A stretch of 64,000 bases of DNA from DAMCAP01 sp032059445. GTDB taxonomy: Bacteria > Bacillota > Clostridia > Oscillospirales > Ruminococcaceae. Below the pieces are notes generated by a model. It saw nothing but the letters and a program-made list of their open reading frames with translations. It ran no database searches and was not told the origin of the DNA. Location: NCBI GenBank assembly GCA_032059445.1, contig DAMCAP010000004.1, positions 62,001 to 126,000 of the forward strand, written 5' to 3'. Position numbers and translations under genes: made by a program. Shown here piece after piece: positions 59,502 through 64,000 of this stretch. Position 1 is the stretch's first letter; each line of letters opens with the position of its first letter.

Positions 59502-61187
59502 ATGCGCATAAAAGTAATCGGCCTGCTTCTTTGCGTTGCTCTATTGTGTGGGCTCCCAATTCCTGCTTTTGCAGCGAATCAAGTAAATACCATCGATATT
59601 GAGGCTGTTATTTACGAGGACGGCTCCATGCATATCACGCAGATTTGGGAAGGTAGCTTTGAGGAAGGTACAGAAAACTATATTCCCATGAATGCGCCCG
59701 ACTACCTAACGATCAGCGAGCTTACAGTCTCTGACCAAAATGGTAGCTATGATATCGTATCGGATTGGAAGATTGACTGGAGCTTTGAAGAAAAAGAGAG
59801 GAAAAGCGGCATTCATGCCACGGAGAGTGGTTATGAAATCTGCTTTGGTATCAGTCGGTATGGGCAAAACCGCTATGTAATTGGCTATAAGCTAGATCAT
59901 GCGGTAGGTGGTTACAGCGATAAGGACGGCGTAAACTTCAGATTTGTAAACGATGGAATGAATACAACCCCTACCGACGTGAGGGTCGAGATCCGGCTTG
60001 CCGACGGTACACCCATCACCGATGAAATTGCCGATCTATGGGGCTTTGGCTTCGCGGGCGAGGTGGGATTTGCAGATGGAAGTATGGTTGCTTATACCAA
60101 TACCCCGCTTTCTACTCAAAACCATGTGACGCTCCTTTTTAATCTGGAGAAAGGAGTCATTTCTCCCTCACGTCAGGAGGCTGGGAGCTTTGAAGAACTG
60201 CGAAAGATAGCCTTTGAGGGAGGCGATTATGATGACACCGGAGAAGAAGTCTCGACCTTTGAGGCAATCGTCATCACGCTTCTGTCATTTGGGCTCCCAA
60301 TCGGGCTCACGATCTGGATACTTAGGTTAAAAAAGAAGCACGCAGAGAAACAACGACAACGGTTTACTGAGCGGTTTGGGTATTTTAGGGATATCCCCAA
60401 CGATGGTGATCTAAGTGCCACCTATGCATTGGGGAGAATGTTTGACCAGTGTGAGGATGGCGCGATTCTCGCCACAGGGATGCTACGGCTGATCCAGCTG
60501 GGTTGCCTCTCTCCTGTAGAAACTCAGGAGGTGGGCTTTATGGGGAATACCCAAGAAATAGTCAACCTGCGGCTAATGGGCAGCCAACATGACAAAATGA
60601 ACCCGTATGATGAGTACCTTTACACCATATTGGAGGGGGCTGCCGGCTGCGATGCCATCTTGCAGGCAAAGGAGCTGGAACGCTTTGCAAATGAGAATGA
60701 TAAGCTGCTTCGTGGTTATATCCAAAAGCATGAAAGTGCGGGCAGAGCATATTTGAATCAGAAGCACTGCATGAAACGGTGGAATAATCCTGCCAAACTA
60801 AAAGACCTGACACCAACTGGTGAACAGGAGCTGGGGGAGCTGATGGGGCTTAAACGATATCTGATGGATTTTTCTTTGGTTGCCGAGCGAAGTGTCAAGG
60901 AAATGCCGATTTGGCGAGAGCTGCTTAGCTATGCCATGCTGCTTGGCATAGCTGATCAGGTAGCGGAGCAGATGAAAGAGCTATATCCTCAAATTACTGA
61001 CCAGCTGACCCGTTACAGCCAAAGCATGGTGACCGCTTATTCCTATCAATTTTTGCTGTACAGCAATATGAGGAAGGCCGAGCAGCAGCGCCAGCAGGAA
61101 AAGCGCAGTAGTGGCGGCGGCGGATTTACTTCCCTTGGTGGTGGCGGTGGCTCTATCGGCGGTGGTACAGGCGGCGGGACTCGATAA
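59502..61187 (+). CDS. DUF2207-type membrane protein (LemA partner)
   Basis: About 561 residues. The start at 59502 follows GAGGTGG and begins a signal peptide ending in PAFA; the in-frame ATG at 59490 overlaps the lemA stop and is less likely. The extracellular beta-rich domain (about 25-235) opens with NTIDIEAVIYEDGSMHITQIW, as in DUF2207. One membrane helix (about 250-272) is followed by a cytoplasmic domain with YALGRMFDQ and LIQLGCLS. The C-terminus is a Gly-rich tail (GGGGFTSLGGGGGSIGGG), also typical of the family. Function unknown. Confidence 0.88.
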   Translation: MRIKVIGLLLCVALLCGLPIPAFAANQVNTIDIEAVIYEDGSMHITQIWEGSFEEGTENYIPMNAPDYLTISELTVSDQNGSYDIVSDWKIDWSFEEKERKSGIHATESGYEICFGISRYGQNRYVIGYKLDHAVGGYSDKDGVNFRFVNDGMNTTPTDVRVEIRLADGTPITDEIADLWGFGFAGEVGFADGSMVAYTNTPLSTQNHVTLLFNLEKGVISPSRQEAGSFEELRKIAFEGGDYDDTGEEVSTFEAIVITLLSFGLPIGLTIWILRLKKKHAEKQRQRFTERFGYFRDIPNDGDLSATYALGRMFDQCEDGAILATGMLRLIQLGCLSPVETQEVGFMGNTQEIVNLRLMGSQHDKMNPYDEYLYTILEGAAGCDAILQAKELERFANENDKLLRGYIQKHESAGRAYLNQKHCMKRWNNPAKLKDLTPTGEQELGELMGLKRYLMDFSLVAERSVKEMPIWRELLSYAMLLGIADQVAEQMKELYPQITDQLTRYSQSMVTAYSYQFLLYSNMRKAEQQRQQEKRSSGGGGFTSLGGGGGSIGGGTGGGTR

Positions 61188-61215
61188 CGATTAATAACAT
61201 AGGGAGGAACTGATT

Positions 61216-62121
61216 ATGGGCTTATTTAATAAAAAACCTCCTTGCCCCATTTGCGGCGGCAAGATTTCGTGGTTTCTGCCATCAAAAATTGAGGAGGAGT
61301 ACATCTGTGACATCTGCTACTGCAAGATAGATATGGATAGTGACAAGGCAAGCCAGCTGACGATGCAGAGCTTCCGGGAATATCTGGCGTTTTACGATCA
61401 AAATCAGCTGCTAAAAGATCAGTTTGTGATTTCTGAGCGGATTGACTTCGGCCTTTGGGAAACAAAAATCATCTTTGATTTCCAAAACAAGCTCTTTTGC
61501 ATGAGCAAAAATCCAGATAAAACCGTATTTGAGGGTAAGCAGCTAAAGTCTTTTATCATTAAAGAGGATAGCTTCTTACTATTTGAGGGCTCAGCAGAGG
61601 GTATACGCCGTTATACCAGCACTGTACCAGAGCGTGCCATGGCTATGGCACCGCAAATTGCACAGTTTGTAGCCAACAGGCAGATGGCTCGAGCCCTCGA
61701 CAAGCTAGATGACGGCAAAGAAAACCGATCAACGACCACCCAGTTTTTTGATATCTCAGAGCCTTTTCAAGCGTTTAATGTGGAGCTGCATTTTGACCAT
61801 CCTTACTGGACGGTGGTCAAATGTGACATGGAGGGCCCAAGGTTTAACAATACACACCCAAATGTACACGATTACATACGATCTTATCAGAGCAGCCTTG
61901 AGGAGATTGAAAGACTGGTGGCTGCATTTAAGACTGTTGCCTTTGCCGAGGCACCGGAGCAGTCTATGAGCCTTGGCATAGCGATGCAAGGGGTACATAC
62001 AACGATGGCACCTCCTACCGACGCCATCGAGGAAATCAAAAAATACAAGGCGCTGATGGAAGAGGGCATCATCTCTCAGCAGGAATTTGACGCAAAGAAA
62101 AGACAGCTGCTGGGCATCTAA
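61216..62121 (+). CDS. Zinc-ribbon and SHOCT domain protein
   Basis: 301 residues. The N-terminal zinc ribbon has CPICGGKISWFLP and CDICYCKID (two C-x-x-C pairs, residues about 9-40), as in DUF4428-type proteins. A central beta-rich part (about 60-195) has DFGLWETKIIFDFQNK and AFNVELHFDHPYW, split by a helical insertion. The C-terminus is a SHOCT motif, EEIKKYKALMEEGIISQQEF, followed by KKRQLL. It has no membrane segment. The SHOCT motif usually mediates oligomerisation. It is third in a same-strand group with LemA and DUF2207. GGGAGGAACTGATT precedes the ATG. Confidence 0.82.
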   Translation: MGLFNKKPPCPICGGKISWFLPSKIEEEYICDICYCKIDMDSDKASQLTMQSFREYLAFYDQNQLLKDQFVISERIDFGLWETKIIFDFQNKLFCMSKNPDKTVFEGKQLKSFIIKEDSFLLFEGSAEGIRRYTSTVPERAMAMAPQIAQFVANRQMARALDKLDDGKENRSTTTQFFDISEPFQAFNVELHFDHPYWTVVKCDMEGPRFNNTHPNVHDYIRSYQSSLEEIERLVAAFKTVAFAEAPEQSMSLGIAMQGVHTTMAPPTDAIEEIKKYKALMEEGIISQQEFDAKKRQLLGI

Positions 62122-62317
62122 GGAAACCGCCATACCATGGGCAGGAGGGGGTAGCATGACCTACATCTGGGAGGACGATGGCTCTATAGAGTCGTGCAGG
62201 AAAGGTAGAGGTATGCCCCTCCTGCCAGGAGCCATATATTCGTTTGCCGCCAATGAAGAAAGCAAAAAGCGGCAGAGGTTTCTAAAACAAGCAAAATACT
62301 TAGGAGGAATAGGATCT

Positions 62318-64000
62318 ATGAAAAAAACGCTCAGTTGGTTTCTTGCGCTATGTATGGTATTTACCATGTCGCCGGTTTCGGCAATGGCTGAAGAGGTGTA
62401 TCTAACCCCTGACACAGAGATCATTGGATTTGAGCCACTGACAGATACAGAGCAATCTGTCGCTATCGGCACAGCTATTGAGGACCTAGCGCTCCCCAAA
62501 ACCCTAACAGCCACCGTCAAAAAGGCTATGAACGCGAAAGAAGAGGCAGAGCAAAACTCTGGGATCCCAGAGGAATATATGGCATCTGGAAGTGTGCCCG
62601 ATGCTGAATGGGTGGCGATAAGCCAAGAAATCTCGGTAACTTGGGCGTGCCAGACCCAGTATGACAAAGATACTGCTGGTGAGTATCTATTTGCGCCTGT
62701 TATCATGGGCTACGAGCTTAAAGATGGGGTAGAGCTACCACAAATCAAGGTCACTGTGGTAGCTGTTGCACTCAGGTCAGCCAAAACTACTGTAGTATCA
62801 AGCCTTAGTGCGCTCAGAACAGCATTTTATTATGCCACTGACGGTGAAATCATACAGCTGGGTGATGATATAGAGTTTGGAGGCACAGATGACAGAATAG
62901 AGTTAATGTTGGGTCAAAAATCAGTCACGCTAGACCTTAACGGGCATACGCTAGACAGTAAAAGCAAGTCCGCTATTCATTTATATTCTGGTACCCTGAC
63001 CATCACCGACAACACATCCGAAGGTAAGGGTATAATAAGAAGTACAGCTTTTGGGACGATTCAGCCGTTTACGGATTGTCATGTTATTATAGAAGGTGGT
63101 ACGGTAAGTAGCACCGAAAGTGATGCTATTATATGCCAATATAACTCGAAACTCAGTGTAAAGGGCGGCAAGGTAGAAGCAGGTAGTTATGGAGCTGCAA
63201 TTAATGGTGGCTCAGGAACAATAAGTGTCTCTGGTGGAGAAGTAATAGCGGGGACTAGTGCGGCAATCGAAGCCTCCAAAATCCTGATCAGCGCAGATGC
63301 CAATGTCACCAGTGCAGCTATGTTTGGGACTATTCAGTTTGCTAGAAATGACGAGACTTCGTCCTTCACCATGACGGGTGGCTTGGTGGAGAATACTGGA
63401 GCTGGAGCGGCACTTGATTTTGAAACAGCAGGTTCATTCTCTATAACCGGAGGTACCATACAAAATACCGGTACTGGTAGTTCCATCAAAGTATCTTATA
63501 ACCCTCAAATCCACTTTATCGGCGGTGATGCCAAAATTATTAATTCGGATGCAACCAATAGCACAATCAACTTACTGGTTACCTCATACTACTGCACCCC
63601 AGGATTGACTATTTCGGGAGCTACTATCCAAAATCTATCTACTGGGTATGCAGTGCAATGCTCTGATATTACCATACCTGTTTTTATAATAGGTGACAAA
63701 ACTACTGTAATCAAAAGCAATCTAAGTGCGATGAACACTGTGCCAGACCCTGATGAGGGATTTAAAGTTGTTGATAGTGAGGGCGCAGAGCTGGTCTTGA
63801 CATCTGCAAAAATTAAAGATTACAAGCATCTAGAGTTTCGATTTTTGGGGAGCCCAACAGATGTCGCAAGTATCGGAGAAGATAGTTACGACTCGCTACA
63901 GGAAGCTGTGGATGCTGTGGGAGATGGACAAACCATCACCCTCTTAAAAGACACATTTAAAGGCTTTACTATATCAGAAGGGAATACTGCGTCCTTTACG
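62318..64000 (+). CDS. Secreted beta-helix surface protein (partial, runs off the window)
   Basis: The frame is open from 62318 to 64000 (561 codons), no stop reached. The ATG follows TAGGAGGAATAGG and opens a signal peptide ending VSAMA. A bacterial Ig-like domain (about 50-155) comes first, with EISVTWACQTQYDKDTAGEY split around its central strands. Parallel beta-helix repeats follow (about 180-470), with LNGHTLDS, GTLTITDN, GGTVSST, VSGGEVIAG and ITGGTIQNTG. A new repeat unit opens near the end (SYDSLQEAVDAVGDGQTITLLKD), typical of large clostridial adhesins or cell-wall proteins. The frame continues upstream to an ATG at 62156 with its own AGGAGGGGG site, giving a possible 54-residue extension. 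Confidence 0.85.
   Translation, partial: MKKTLSWFLALCMVFTMSPVSAMAEEVYLTPDTEIIGFEPLTDTEQSVAIGTAIEDLALPKTLTATVKKAMNAKEEAEQNSGIPEEYMASGSVPDAEWVAISQEISVTWACQTQYDKDTAGEYLFAPVIMGYELKDGVELPQIKVTVVAVALRSAKTTVVSSLSALRTAFYYATDGEIIQLGDDIEFGGTDDRIELMLGQKSVTLDLNGHTLDSKSKSAIHLYSGTLTITDNTSEGKGIIRSTAFGTIQPFTDCHVIIEGGTVSSTESDAIICQYNSKLSVKGGKVEAGSYGAAINGGSGTISVSGGEVIAGTSAAIEASKILISADANVTSAAMFGTIQFARNDETSSFTMTGGLVENTGAGAALDFETAGSFSITGGTIQNTGTGSSIKVSYNPQIHFIGGDAKIINSDATNSTINLLVTSYYCTPGLTISGATIQNLSTGYAVQCSDITIPVFIIGDKTTVIKSNLSAMNTVPDPDEGFKVVDSEGAELVLTSAKIKDYKHLEFRFLGSPTDVASIGEDSYDSLQEAVDAVGDGQTITLLKDTFKGFTISEGNTASFT

Overview
The window is about 64 kb of chromosome from what looks like an anaerobic, low-to-mid GC Gram-positive of the Clostridia, probably gut-associated. 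The evidence is strong AGGAGG ribosome-binding sites with several TTG starts, many intrinsic terminators, a T-box leader and cobalamin riboswitches, a GlsB-type membrane protein, lipoprotein signal peptides instead of outer-membrane parts, and oxygen-sensitive chemistry (CbiK-route cobalamin genes, a 2-hydroxyacyl-CoA-dehydratase-type Fe-S protein with its activase). No rRNA, tRNA, CRISPR array, insertion sequence or prophage gene was seen. Two 10-N scaffold gaps (5192-5201 and 28044-28053) interrupt genes.

Layout. 1-1.7 kb: a minus-strand pair of poorly known proteins and a GlsB-type stress membrane protein. 2-7.2 kb: an exopolysaccharide-type operon (GT2-GtrA fusion, BcsA-like synthase with PilZ, large membrane protein). 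7.3-12.9 kb: a corrinoid locus with two divergent arms, each behind a cobalamin-type riboswitch and terminator. The minus arm carries a lipoprotein CbiK, two Shp/NEAT-like surface proteins, a BtuF-like lipoprotein and CbiL; the plus arm carries CbiH. 13-18.3 kb: a giant MMPL/RND exporter with about eleven internal repeats, divergent from a TetR regulator. 18.4-24.4 kb: a hypothetical protein, a DMT permease and an amidohydrolase-PucR-amidohydrolase cluster resembling amine or triazine-type hydrolases. 24.5-26.5 kb: an Ere/ChaN-like protein with a CPBP protease. 26.9-33.3 kb: a complete pstSCAB-phoU-phoB-phoR operon whose PstS is circularly permuted. 33.6-36.8 kb: mutY and recG. 36.9-38.4 kb: a decayed small gene behind a metal-regulator-like promoter, and a YiiX-like amidase. 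38.6-43.8 kb: a nitrate/sulfonate-type ABC transporter followed by an activase and a double-cubane-cluster-type reductase. 43.9-45.8 kb: a tyrosine phenol-lyase/tryptophanase-family enzyme behind a T-box leader whose specifier reads as Tyr (UAC). 45.9-53.6 kb: two paralogous S15/CocE-fold proteins, an APC permease, a Crp/Fnr regulator and a second transporter. 53.8-55.9 kb: HelD. 55.9-58.8 kb: an Agr/LytTR-type two-component system divergent from a lipoprotein. 58.9-62.1 kb: LemA, a DUF2207-type protein and a zinc-ribbon/SHOCT protein. 62.3-64 kb: a secreted beta-helix protein that runs off the end.

The strongest leads are: (1) T-box control of a tyrosine-lyase-family gene, which is opposite to what a degradative enzyme would be expected to need, combined with altered PLP-site residues; (2) a cobalamin-riboswitch operon that places a cobaltochelatase-type enzyme outside the membrane alongside bis-methionine haem-binding-like domains; (3) the repeat-rich MMPL exporter; (4) the circularly permuted PstS; (5) two S15-fold paralogues that keep the nucleophilic serine but lack the recognisable Asp and His motifs; (6) an ABC importer linked to an ATP-driven Fe-S reductase. 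Functions are inferred from motifs and remembered family patterns; no database search was possible.
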